Source: Mycolicibacter hiberniae
GTDB taxonomy: Bacteria > Actinomycetota > Actinomycetes > Mycobacteriales > Mycobacteriaceae
Direction: 5' to 3'
NCBI RefSeq assembly: GCF_010729485.1
Contig: NZ_AP022609.1
Coordinates: 4,216,001 to 4,280,000 of the forward strand
Length of the DNA stretch: 64,000 bases
Shown one piece after another: positions 20,195 through 28,115 of the stretch (the stretch's first letter is position 1; each line of letters starts with the position of its first letter). A program made the translations under genes and the position numbers. The notes under the pieces are model-generated. The model was not told the origin of the DNA and did no database searches. It worked only from the letters and a program-made list of their open reading frames with translations.

Positions 20195-21649
20195 CTAGGA
20201 AATCAGCGCGAACACCGCCAGCCCGGTGGCCATGCCGGCCACGTTCGCGCAGGCATTGACCACGTCATTGCCCACCCAGGGCCAGCCGGTGGACGCTTGT
20301 GCCGGGGCACCGCAGTGCCGTGCGTCCTCCACCGTGGCCCCGCACGTCGCGCAGACGAAGCGGGCCTGCACGGTGGCCCCGATCAGCGTGTCGACCAGCG
20401 AGCCGACGACTCCGGCCGCCAGGCCCACCGGCACCATCGCGACACCGCCGTACACCGCGCCGAACAGGCCGACGGCCAGCGCGCCCAGCACGGTGGCAGC
20501 AGAGCCCAGCGGGGACACCGCCCCCGAGGTGCCCTTGGGCACTCGGCCCCGGGTCCGCAGCGACAGCGGCTCGCGGGAGGAGAAGCGCCCGATCTCCGAG
20601 GCCCAGGAGTCGGCGATACCGGCCGCGATCCCGCCGATCGACACGGCGTACCAGTACGTGCCGCCGGTGAACGCATAGCCGATCACCGGGACCAGCACCG
20701 GCAGGCCGGCGTTCACCACCACCTGGCTCAGGGTGCGCATGCCCCCGGCCCGGGTCGGCCGGCGATACGCGGTGAGCAGGCTGGTGAGGGAGAAGAACAG
20801 GGCGGCCGGGATGATCCACGCCCACCCGCCCAGGCCGACCGCCACCGCGGCGATCAGGCCGCCGCACAGCGCGCCCGGCAGATCCAGCCAACGCATCCGG
20901 AGCATGAACGGCACGATTGCGCAGCCGAATACGATCGCCGACAGCCAGCGCAGCGCGTCGTCGGTGGACAGCTCGCGCGCTACGTGCAGCAGCAACGCAA
21001 CCCACGGCGTGATCAGCAGGTTGTCGGCCGCCGGCAGGACCAGTAGCTCGACGGCGGCCGTCGTCATCGCGACGAACAGGGCAACCGACACCGCCATGAA
21101 CATGTTCAGTTCAAGGCCGGCCCGGCAGAACGTCCACGTCACAGCGAAGGCGATGGCCACGAACGCCACCGAGCCCTCAAGGGAGCGAACTCCGCCGCCG
21201 GCCGCGACATGGTGGCGCCCATAGCGATCCCCGATCAGCGCCGCGCCGGCATCGGCAAGCCCCAGCACCAGGACACCGCCCGCGATGGCGACCCGGTCCG
21301 GCCAGAACGCCAGCACCGCCACCAACGCCCCGGCGGCAAATCCCACCAGTCCGTAGTCGCGGGACCGGGTCCCGTCGAAGACCCCCGGCACCGGGACCAG
21401 TCCGCGTTCCACGATGACCGCCAAGGCCACCGTGGCGACCGCCAGCACGCCGGCCACCACTGCCCCATGCGACAGCTGGAAGGCGGCCAGGGCCGCGAAC
21501 AGTCCGCACAGCGCATGGGGGATCTTGCGGGTGACCAGGGGGCTCGCCCCCCGCCGCGCCAGTGCTCGCCCGACGACGATCAGCACAGCCGCGATGAACA
21601 GGACCCCGCCCCCGGCGACGGCCAGGTCATGGCTCACGGTGGCCGTCAC
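20195..21649 (-). CDS. Fused prenol/phytol kinase-like and DUF92 membrane protein
   Basis: 484 residues, GTG start, almost wholly membrane helices. The N-terminal half (about 1-215) contains RKIPHALCGLFAALAAFQLS, resembling the RKxxHxxxG motif of Sec59/VTE5 CTP-dependent polyprenol or phytol kinases, and later DAGAALIGDRYGRH, which fits the catalytic Asp region. The C-terminal half (about 225-484) is DUF92, homologous to VTE6 phytyl-phosphate kinase: IADSWASEIGRFS and PKGTSGAVSPLGS are typical. Together the two halves could turn a prenol into its diphosphate in two steps; this is inference from plant and cyanobacterial families. A Cys quartet CATC and HCG lies near 435-450. It is 6 bases downstream of the AhpD-like gene, so it sits at the end of the ramB operon. 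Confidence 0.82.
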   Translation of the reverse strand: MTATVSHDLAVAGGGVLFIAAVLIVVGRALARRGASPLVTRKIPHALCGLFAALAAFQLSHGAVVAGVLAVATVALAVIVERGLVPVPGVFDGTRSRDYGLVGFAAGALVAVLAFWPDRVAIAGGVLVLGLADAGAALIGDRYGRHHVAAGGGVRSLEGSVAFVAIAFAVTWTFCRAGLELNMFMAVSVALFVAMTTAAVELLVLPAADNLLITPWVALLLHVARELSTDDALRWLSAIVFGCAIVPFMLRMRWLDLPGALCGGLIAAVAVGLGGWAWIIPAALFFSLTSLLTAYRRPTRAGGMRTLSQVVVNAGLPVLVPVIGYAFTGGTYWYAVSIGGIAAGIADSWASEIGRFSSREPLSLRTRGRVPKGTSGAVSPLGSAATVLGALAVGLFGAVYGGVAMVPVGLAAGVVGSLVDTLIGATVQARFVCATCGATVEDARHCGAPAQASTGWPWVGNDVVNACANVAGMATGLAVFALIS

Positions 21650-21655
21650 GAAGGT

Positions 21656-22195
21656 CTACTCATCGAAGTCCAGCGGCACCCGCAGCGCGCTCAGGGTGGC
21701 GGCCAGTGCGTCGTATTGGCTGGTGAGCATGACGAATTCGATCAGCCGGGGCCGATCCAGATGCGTTGCCAGCAGCGCCCAGGTGGCATCGGAGAGGCTA
21801 CGGGTCTCGATCAGCTCGTCGACCCCGGTCAGCAATGCGCGCTGACGGTCGGCGAGCCCGGGCGCATCCGGCCCCTGAAAGATCCGCTCCTGGGTGGCCT
21901 CGTCGAGCCCGACCGCCCGGGCCATCCGGCGGTGGTGCTGCAGTTCGTACTGGCTGTCGCGCAGGTGGCCGACCCGCAGAATCACCAACTCGGTGTCGCG
22001 GGCCGAGAACTTCCCGCCCCGCATGAGCATCCCGCCGAACGGCAGCCAGGACCACATCAGCCGCCGATGCTGTCCGAGCGTGGTGAACAGGTGCGCTCGG
22101 GGCACGCGCTGGCGGGCCGCGATGACTTTGCAGACCAGCCAGTTCGTGACGCCGAGGTCACGCAGGCCGGGGGATTCGGGGATACGAGCAATCAC
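21656..22195 (-). CDS. Carboxymuconolactone decarboxylase-family protein (Rv0464c-like)
   Basis: 179 residues, GTG start overlapping the ramB stop (GTGA). It has the AhpD-like fold pattern RDTELVILRVGHLRDSQYELQHHRR, but lacks the CXXC pair of peroxidase-active AhpD proteins, so a peroxidase role is doubtful. Position after ramB matches Rv0464c. It is translationally coupled to ramB and 6 bases from the prenol kinase/DUF92 gene. The substrate is unknown. Confidence 0.85.
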   Translation of the reverse strand: MIARIPESPGLRDLGVTNWLVCKVIAARQRVPRAHLFTTLGQHRRLMWSWLPFGGMLMRGGKFSARDTELVILRVGHLRDSQYELQHHRRMARAVGLDEATQERIFQGPDAPGLADRQRALLTGVDELIETRSLSDATWALLATHLDRPRLIEFVMLTSQYDALAATLSALRVPLDFDE

Positions 22196-23619
22196 CGCTG
22201 TTGCTTTACCAGATACGGCGAGACAGTGCTGCGATGTTCGTTGAGATCCAGGTCACGCCCGAGCGCCGGGAAGGCCCGCTGAGGGCAGTTGTCGTGGTCG
22301 CAGACCCGGCAGCCCACCCCGATCGGCGTGGCCGGGACGTCGTGGCCGGCCGCCAGATCCAGACCTTCGGAGTAGACCAACCGGTGGGCGTGGCGCAGTT
22401 CGCAGCCCAGCCCGATCGCGAAGGTCTTGTCCGGCTGGCCCCAGCGGGAGGCCCGGCGCTCGACGGTGCGGGCGACCCACATGTACTTGCGCCCGTCGGG
22501 CATCTCGGCGATCTGAACCAGGATCTTTCCCGGATTGCCGAAGGTCTCGTAGACGTTCCACAGCGGGCAGGTACCGCCGCTGGAGGAGAAGTGAAAACCG
22601 GTGGCCGACTGTCGTTTCGACATGTTTCCGGCTCGGTCGACCCGGACGAAGGAGAACGGCACGCCCCGCATGGACGGCCGCTGCAGGGTGGACAGCCGGT
22701 GTGCGATGGTCTCGTAGCTGACCCGGTAGAAGGCCGACAACCGCTCGATGTCATACCGGAACGTCTCGGCGCGATCGTGGAACTGTCCGTAGGGCAACAC
22801 GATCGCCGCGGCGAAGTAGTTGGCCAGCCCCAGCCGGGCCAGCGTCCGGGAGTCCTTCGAGGTGAACTTGCCCTCATCGACCATGGCTGCGATCTGCTCG
22901 TCGAACTCCAGGTAGGCCAATTCGGCGGCCATCTTGAACACCCGCTGGCCCCAGGACAGATGGTTGGAGATGTCCAGGGTGCGGGTCGCCGGGTTGTACC
23001 GGTGCAGCATCGTCTCGCCGAGGTCGATCCGGCGGTTGATGCGCACCCCGTGCACTTCGGTCAGGCGGTTGGCCAGCTCGACGGCCAACTCGCCCTGGTG
23101 CCGGCGCATCCGGGTGGCCAATTCTTCGGCCGCGGTGTCGAGTTCGTGCAGGTAGTTCTGGCGCTGGTAGAAGTAGTCGCGGACCTCTTCGTGCGGCATG
23201 GTGATCGCCCCGGTGCCGCTGCCGTCGGAGAAACGCTCCTCGGTGGCCGCGGCGAGTTGGGCCGTGGTGATGCGGTAGCGGCGGTGCAGGTTGACCATCG
23301 CGCGGGCCACTTTGGGGTGGGCGCTGACCACCTCGGCCACCTCGGCCAGGTCGACCTCGACGTCGAGGTCGCGGTCCATGGCGACCTCGCGCAGCTCGGC
23401 CACCAGCCGGGTGTCGTCGGGAGAGGCGAAGAAGCTGGCGTCCACGCCGAAGACCTCGGCGATGCGCAGCAGCACCGCGACCGTCAGCGGCCGGACGTCA
23501 TGCTCAATCTGGTTGAGGTAACTCGGCGAGATCTCCAGCATCTGCGCCAGTGCGGCCTGGCTGAAACCGCGCTCGCTGCGTAACTGGCGCACTCGGGAGC
23601 CGACGTACGTCTTGGCCAC
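22192..23619 (-). CDS. ramB: RamB transcriptional regulator (acetate metabolism)
   Basis: 475 residues (M. tuberculosis RamB 474). An N-terminal HTH_3 domain (KTYVGSRVRQLRSERGFSQA) is followed by the long ligand-sensing and DUF2083-type region, with a Cys cluster near the end (CRVCDHDNCPQR). RamB represses icl and its own gene according to carbon source. The GTG at 23619 is chosen because the M. tuberculosis protein starts at the same point (MSKTYVGS). It is divergent from the thioesterase gene at 23705; the 85 bases between likely hold both promoters. Downstream genes are coupled by overlap. Confidence 0.95.
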   Translation of the reverse strand: MAKTYVGSRVRQLRSERGFSQAALAQMLEISPSYLNQIEHDVRPLTVAVLLRIAEVFGVDASFFASPDDTRLVAELREVAMDRDLDVEVDLAEVAEVVSAHPKVARAMVNLHRRYRITTAQLAAATEERFSDGSGTGAITMPHEEVRDYFYQRQNYLHELDTAAEELATRMRRHQGELAVELANRLTEVHGVRINRRIDLGETMLHRYNPATRTLDISNHLSWGQRVFKMAAELAYLEFDEQIAAMVDEGKFTSKDSRTLARLGLANYFAAAIVLPYGQFHDRAETFRYDIERLSAFYRVSYETIAHRLSTLQRPSMRGVPFSFVRVDRAGNMSKRQSATGFHFSSSGGTCPLWNVYETFGNPGKILVQIAEMPDGRKYMWVARTVERRASRWGQPDKTFAIGLGCELRHAHRLVYSEGLDLAAGHDVPATPIGVGCRVCDHDNCPQRAFPALGRDLDLNEHRSTVSPYLVKQQR

Positions 23620-23704
23620 CCCACCGACCCTACCTGCTGTGAAGCCGACATTCGCATTGTTGGCATGGCATGATCCGCTCAGGGAATGTCGACGGGGAGC
23701 CTCG

Positions 23705-24520
23705 ATGCAGCAGACACAGCAGCCGATCGGCCTGGCCAAGGAATTGATGCCGGTGCCGGACCCACATCCCGACGTGTTCGACCGGCAGTGGCCGCTGCGG
23801 GTCGCCGACATCGACCGCGCGGGGCGGCTGCGGATGGACGCCGCCGCCCGCCATATCCAAGACATCGGCCAGGACCAGCTGCGCGAGTGCGGATATCAGG
23901 AAACGCACCCGCTGTGGATCGTCCGGCGCACCATGATGGATCTGATCGCGCCCATCGAGTTCCAGGACATGCTGCGGATCCGGCGCTGGTGTTCGGGCAC
24001 GTCCAACCGGTGGTGTGAGATGCGGGTCCGCATCGACGGCCGTAAGGGCGGGCTGTTCGAGTCCGAGGCGTTCTGGATCAACATCAACCGCGAGACCCAG
24101 GGGCCCGCGCGCATCTCCGACGACTTCCTGGCTCGACTGAAACGCACCACCAGCGTCGACCGGCTTCGCTGGAAGGCTTACCTGACCGCGGGCAGCCGTG
24201 AGGACGCCGCCGAGATTCATGAGTACCCCATCCGTTTCACCGACATCGACCTGTTCGACCACATGAACAACTCGGTGTACTGGAGCGTGGTCGAGGATTA
24301 CCTGTCGAGCTATCCAGAACTGCTCGGCGCCCCGCTGCGCGTCACCCTCGAGCACGACGCACCCGTCGCGCTGGGCGACAAGTTGGAGATCGTCTCCCAC
24401 GTTCACCCGCCCGGCTCGACCGACAAGTTCGGTCCCGAGCTGACCGACCGCACTGTTAGAACGCTCACATACGTGGTGGGCGACGAAGTCAAGGCGCTCG
24501 CAGCGATCTTCCCGCTGTAA
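23705..24520 (+). CDS. Acyl-ACP thioesterase (Rv0466-like)
   Basis: 271 residues with two hot-dog modules. The first (WPLRVADIDRAGRLRMDAAARHIQDIG) and the second (YPIRFTDIDLFDHMNNSVYW) contain the DxDxxxHMNN-type active site of FatA/FatB-like acyl-ACP thioesterases. The family releases fatty acids from ACP or CoA. Syntenic with Rv0466. ATG 23705 is chosen by position; an internal Met nearer the conserved region (MPVPDPHPDVFDRQWPLR) is an alternative start. Confidence 0.9.
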   Translation: MQQTQQPIGLAKELMPVPDPHPDVFDRQWPLRVADIDRAGRLRMDAAARHIQDIGQDQLRECGYQETHPLWIVRRTMMDLIAPIEFQDMLRIRRWCSGTSNRWCEMRVRIDGRKGGLFESEAFWININRETQGPARISDDFLARLKRTTSVDRLRWKAYLTAGSREDAAEIHEYPIRFTDIDLFDHMNNSVYWSVVEDYLSSYPELLGAPLRVTLEHDAPVALGDKLEIVSHVHPPGSTDKFGPELTDRTVRTLTYVVGDEVKALAAIFPL

Positions 24521-24831
24521 CGCGTTCTAGTCAGTACGCGCGTACTGCTAAAAGCGGCGCTGACCTGTGCGGATAAGTTACCGGCCGGTAGCTTTCCGGG
24601 CGATTTCACGACCGGCTTTTCGGACGGTTCTTCGCAAACTTTGCAAATCGGGGTCGATGCATGGCGGAAGTTGGCAATGAAACGGCTGGACCTGGGCAGA
24701 TGTGCTGTGCCAAGGTCGCTTCATCACACCAGTGGAAACGTCGGGGTGTTAGCAAAGCCGGGAAGCGATCCTCAGCGCTGCGCTAGGGCACGTCCGCCCC
24801 GACGAATCGAGACCGCAAAGGAGCGCATCCG
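24521..24831. other. Intergenic control region of icl1
   Basis: About 310 bases with no gene that I can support. The RamB-like box lies at 24636-24647. A ribosome site AAAGGAG lies before the icl1 ATG. The rest shows no clear terminator for the upstream thioesterase gene. Confidence 0.6.
24636..24647 (+). promoter_or_regulatory. RamB-box-like operator upstream of icl1
   Basis: AAACTTTGCAAA, which fits the RamB consensus described in Corynebacterium (A/G-AACTTTGCAAA type). It is about 185 bases upstream of the icl1 start, and the ramB gene is the nearby divergent regulator. No strong copy is seen in the ramB-thioesterase gap. Confidence 0.7.
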
Positions 24832-26118
24832 ATGTCGACCGTTGGCACGCCCAAGAGCCCCGAGCAGATCCAGCACGACTGGGACCACAACCCGCGCTGG
24901 AAAGGCGTCACCCGCACCTACACCGCCGAGGACGTCGTCGCGTTGCAGGGCCGCGTCGTCGAGGAGCACACCCTGGCCCGTCGCGGCGCCGAGGTGCTCT
25001 GGGAGCAGCTGCACGACCTGGACTACATCAACGCCCTGGGCGCGCTGACCGGCAACATGGCCGTCCAGCAGGTCCGGGCCGGCCTCAAGGCCATCTACTT
25101 GTCCGGCTGGCAGGTCGCCGGCGACGCGAACCTGTCCGGACACACCTACCCCGACCAGAGCCTCTACCCGGCCAACTCGGTCCCGCAGGTCGTGCGCCGG
25201 ATCAACAACGCGCTGCTGCGCGCTGACGAGATCGCCAAGGTGGAGGGCGACACCTCGGTGGACAACTGGCTGGCCCCGATTGTGGCCGACGGCGAAGCCG
25301 GCTTCGGTGGTGCGCTCAACGTCTACGAGCTGCAGAAGGCGATGATCGCCGCCGGTGTGGCGGGCTCGCACTGGGAAGACCAGCTGGCCTCGGAGAAGAA
25401 GTGCGGCCACCTGGGCGGCAAGGTGCTGATCCCCACCCAGCAGCACATCCGCACCCTGACCTCGGCGCGCCTGGCCGCCGACGTCGCCGACGTGCCGACT
25501 GTGGTGATCGCTCGCACCGACGCCGAGGCCGCCACCCTGATCACCTCCGATGTCGACGAGCGCGACCAGCCGTTCATCACCGGCGACCGGACGGCGGAGG
25601 GCTTCTACCGGGTGCGCAACGGCCTGGAGCCGTGCATCGCCCGGGCCAAGGCCTACGCCCCCTACGCCGACCTGATCTGGATGGAGACCGGCACCCCGGA
25701 TCTGGAGCTGGCCCGCAAGTTCGCCGAGGGCGTCAAGGCCGAGTTCCCGGACCAGATGCTGGCCTACAACTGCTCGCCGTCGTTCAACTGGCGCCAGCAC
25801 CTGGACGACGCGACCATCGCCAAGTTCCAGAACGAGCTGGGCGCCATGGGCTTCAAGTTCCAGTTCATCACCCTGGCCGGCTTCCACGCGCTGAACTACT
25901 CGATGTTCGATCTGGCCCACGGCTACGCCCGCAACCAGATGAGCGCCTACGTCGAGCTGCAGGAGCGCGAGTTCGCCGCCGAGTCGCGTGGCTACACCGC
26001 CACCAAGCACCAGCGCGAGGTCGGTGCCGGTTACTTCGACCGGATCGCCACCACGGTGGACCCGGCGTCGTCGACCACCGCGCTGGCCGGCTCGACCGAA
26101 GAGGGTCAGTTCCACTAG
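24832..26118 (+). CDS. icl1: Isocitrate lyase 1
   Basis: 428 residues, matching M. tuberculosis Icl1 (428). It splits isocitrate to succinate and glyoxylate (glyoxylate shunt; also acts as methylisocitrate lyase). The catalytic segment is [12 protein letters not shown] with C191, and [19 protein letters not shown] is the conserved active-site region. It is needed for growth on fatty acids and acetate. RamB control is indicated by the upstream box and adjacent ramB. A hairpin and a terminator-like structure lie between it and fadB2. Confidence 0.98.
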   Translation: MSTVGTPKSPEQIQHDWDHNPRWKGVTRTYTAEDVVALQGRVVEEHTLARRGAEVLWEQLHDLDYINALGALTGNMAVQQVRAGLKAIYLSGWQVAGDANLSGHTYPDQSLYPANSVPQVVRRINNALLRADEIAKVEGDTSVDNWLAPIVADGEAGFGGALNVYELQKAMIAAGVAGSHWEDQLASEKKCGHLGGKVLIPTQQHIRTLTSARLAADVADVPTVVIARTDAEAATLITSDVDERDQPFITGDRTAEGFYRVRNGLEPCIARAKAYAPYADLIWMETGTPDLELARKFAEGVKAEFPDQMLAYNCSPSFNWRQHLDDATIAKFQNELGAMGFKFQFITLAGFHALNYSMFDLAHGYARNQMSAYVELQEREFAAESRGYTATKHQREVGAGYFDRIATTVDPASSTTALAGSTEEGQFH

Positions 26119-26163
26119 GCCTCAGTGGCGGCCTCAGTGGCGGCAGCCAGGAGGCGAGATTCG

Positions 26164-26225
26164 CGCCGAGCGTGAACGTAGGGCGGCTTTCTTGTCGGAT
26201 TCCCGCCCTACGTTCACACTCGGCG
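26164..26225 (+). repeat. Intergenic inverted repeat, 23-bp arms, 16-nt loop
   Basis: Left arm 26164-26186 starts CGCCGAGCGTGAACGTAG; right arm 26203-26225 ends CTACGTTCACACTCGGCG. The arms pair at 22 of 23 positions with a 16-base loop, the same loop length as the hairpin at 2080-2137. It is downstream of icl1 and could stabilise its 3' end or be a mobile palindrome. Confidence 0.85.
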
Positions 26226-26254
26226 GTCAGCACCCCGGGGAGTTGACAGCGCAG

Positions 26255-26281
26255 GCCCCGTCCAGCCATGTTGGGCGGGGC
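26255..26281 (+). terminator. Terminator-like hairpin before fadB2
   Basis: GCCCCGTCCA pairs with TGGGCGGGGC around a 7-base loop (one G-T pair), followed by a weak T-rich run TTGTTGC. It probably reduces read-through from icl1 into fadB2. Confidence 0.55.
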
Positions 26282-26330
26282 TTGTTGCTGCCGCCGAGAC
26301 AAAACTTGCCGTGAGGCCGAAAGGAACACA

Positions 26331-27185
26331 GTGTCGATCCAACGAGTAGGTGTCATCGGAGCCGGTCAGATGGGCGCCGGAATCGCCGAGGTGTCGGCGC
26401 GCGCCGGCGTCGAGGTGAAGGTTTTCGAGACCACCGACGCACTGGTGACCGCCGGGCGTAACCGGATCGTCAAGTCGCTGGAGCGCGGCGTGAGCGCCGG
26501 CAAGATCACCGAGCGCGAGCGCGACGACGCCGTCGGCAACCTGTCCTTCACCACCGATCTCGGGGACTTCGCCGATCGGCAGCTGGTGATCGAGGCCGTC
26601 ATCGAAGACGACACCGTCAAGTCGAAGATCTTCGCCGAGCTGGACAAGGTGATCACCGACCCGGACGCCGTGCTCGCCTCGAACACCTCGTCCATTCCGA
26701 TCATGAAGATTGCCGCCGCCACCGCCAACCCGCAGCGCGTGCTGGGCCTGCACTTCTTCAACCCGGTTCCGGTACTGCCGCTGGTCGAACTGGTCAGCAC
26801 GCTGGTCACCGACCCGGCCGCCGCCGACCGCACCGAGGAGTTCGCCAGCGCGGTGCTGGGCAAGCAGGTGGTGCGCTGCTCGGACCGGTCCGGTTTCGTG
26901 GTGAACGCCCTGCTGGTGCCCTACCTGTTGTCGGCGGTGCGCATGCTGGAGTCCGGCTTCGCCACCGTCGAGGACATCGACAAGGCGATTGTCGCCGGAC
27001 TGTCGCACCCGATGGGCCCGCTGCGGCTGTCCGACCTGGTCGGCCTGGACACCCTGAAGCTGATCGCCGACAAGATGTACGAGGAATTCAAGGAGCCGCT
27101 CTACGCCGCGCCGCCGCTGCTGCTGCGCATGGTCGAGGCCGGCCAACTCGGCAAGAAATCCGGCCGGGGCTTCTACACGTACTGA
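26331..27185 (+). CDS. fadB2: 3-hydroxybutyryl-CoA dehydrogenase
   Basis: 284 residues (M. tuberculosis FadB2 286). The NAD motif is VGVIGAGQMGAGIAEVSARAG; the catalytic region is LGLHFFNPVPVLPLVELV, with the His of HFFNP. It oxidises 3-hydroxyacyl-CoA in fatty acid breakdown or butyrate metabolism. GTG 26331 follows AAGGAA. In M. tuberculosis umaA and pcaA (cyclopropane synthases) come next; they are absent here. Confidence 0.97.
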   Translation: MSIQRVGVIGAGQMGAGIAEVSARAGVEVKVFETTDALVTAGRNRIVKSLERGVSAGKITERERDDAVGNLSFTTDLGDFADRQLVIEAVIEDDTVKSKIFAELDKVITDPDAVLASNTSSIPIMKIAAATANPQRVLGLHFFNPVPVLPLVELVSTLVTDPAAADRTEEFASAVLGKQVVRCSDRSGFVVNALLVPYLLSAVRMLESGFATVEDIDKAIVAGLSHPMGPLRLSDLVGLDTLKLIADKMYEEFKEPLYAAPPLLLRMVEAGQLGKKSGRGFYTY

Positions 27186-27307
27186 GCCGTTATCGCCCCG
27201 GCTGACGTCGATGCCCAGGCGTCAGTGCGTGGGGGTCACGCCGTACGCCGCCCAGCAGGGTTTGCCCTCCATGGGCGAGTCGAACGGCGTCGCGGTGCGG
27301 CGGAACC

Positions 27308-28042
27308 TCAGCGGCGGTGCGCGGCCGCCGCCCGCCGCCACGGCAGCACGGGCGACGGGTGCGGCCCGGCGTTGAACTTCTCCAGCGATCCGCCCACCTC
27401 GACGATCCCGCAGAGCGCGTTCCAGCTCAGCATCGTCAGGTAGTCGATCAGGTCATCGGCGCTCATCCGCGGGTCCAGCAGCCACGAGTGGGTGGCCAGT
27501 TGCACCCCGCCGACGATCATGTAGGCCCAGGGCTCGACTCCCTGGGTGTCCATGCCGACCGCTTTCATCCGGCGGCGCAGCATCACGGCGAGCATCCGCG
27601 CGATGATCCGCTCGGAGTCGGCGATCACCTTGCTCTTGCTGGCTGAGCTGTTGGCCATCACGAACCGGTACGGCTCGGGTTCGTTGGCCACCGTGTGCAC
27701 GTAGACCCGGATGATCTCGCGGACCAGGTCGTAGCCATCGAGGTTCGCCGAGAGCGCCGAGGCCATATTCGGGATCAGCGTGGTCTGCGCGAAGCGCATC
27801 ATCACCGCGGTGGTGAGGTCGTTCTTGTCGACGAAGTACCGGTACAGGACCGTCTTGGACACGCCGATCTCCGCGGCGATCTCGTCCATGCTCACATAGC
27901 GGCCACGGCGCCGGATCGCATCGATCGTCCCGTCGACGAGATCGTTGCGGCGATCGACCTTGTGTTGGTGCCATCGCCGTTTGCGCCCGTCGGTCTTAGC
28001 GGTGCCGGTATCGAGCTGCTGTGCCACTATCACGGATTCCAT
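27308..28042 (-). CDS. TetR-family regulator (Rv0472c-like)
   Basis: 244 residues. The HTH is in MDEIAAEIGVSKTVLYRYFVDKNDL (about 52-76). The C-terminal all-helical domain carries no recognisable ligand motif. Position next to the DUF445 gene matches Rv0472c. It is divergent from that gene; a near-palindrome at 28091-28107 may be its operator. The basic N-terminus (KTDGRKRRWHQHKVDRRN) extends beyond the usual TetR start. Confidence 0.88.
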   Translation of the reverse strand: MESVIVAQQLDTGTAKTDGRKRRWHQHKVDRRNDLVDGTIDAIRRRGRYVSMDEIAAEIGVSKTVLYRYFVDKNDLTTAVMMRFAQTTLIPNMASALSANLDGYDLVREIIRVYVHTVANEPEPYRFVMANSSASKSKVIADSERIIARMLAVMLRRRMKAVGMDTQGVEPWAYMIVGGVQLATHSWLLDPRMSADDLIDYLTMLSWNALCGIVEVGGSLEKFNAGPHPSPVLPWRRAAAAHRR

Positions 28043-28090
28043 TCACTAGACCTAATAGATAATACGGCCTGGTCCAGCAAACTTCGTGGT

Positions 28091-28107
28091 CCGGTAACAG
28101 TAACCGG
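28091..28107 (+). promoter_or_regulatory. Putative TetR operator
   Basis: CCGGTAACAGTAACCGG, a near-palindrome (14 of 17 positions symmetric) in the 73-base gap between divergent TetR and DUF445 genes. It is close enough to the DUF445 start (28116) to block transcription or initiation. Assignment is by position only. Confidence 0.4.
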
Positions 28108-28115
28108 CGGCGCTG

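Noticed and set aside
24521..24831. Small gene between the thioesterase and icl1 (frame at 24641-25048)
   Set aside because: The frame runs into icl1 in another phase and its product is an Arg/Ser/Pro-rich shadow.
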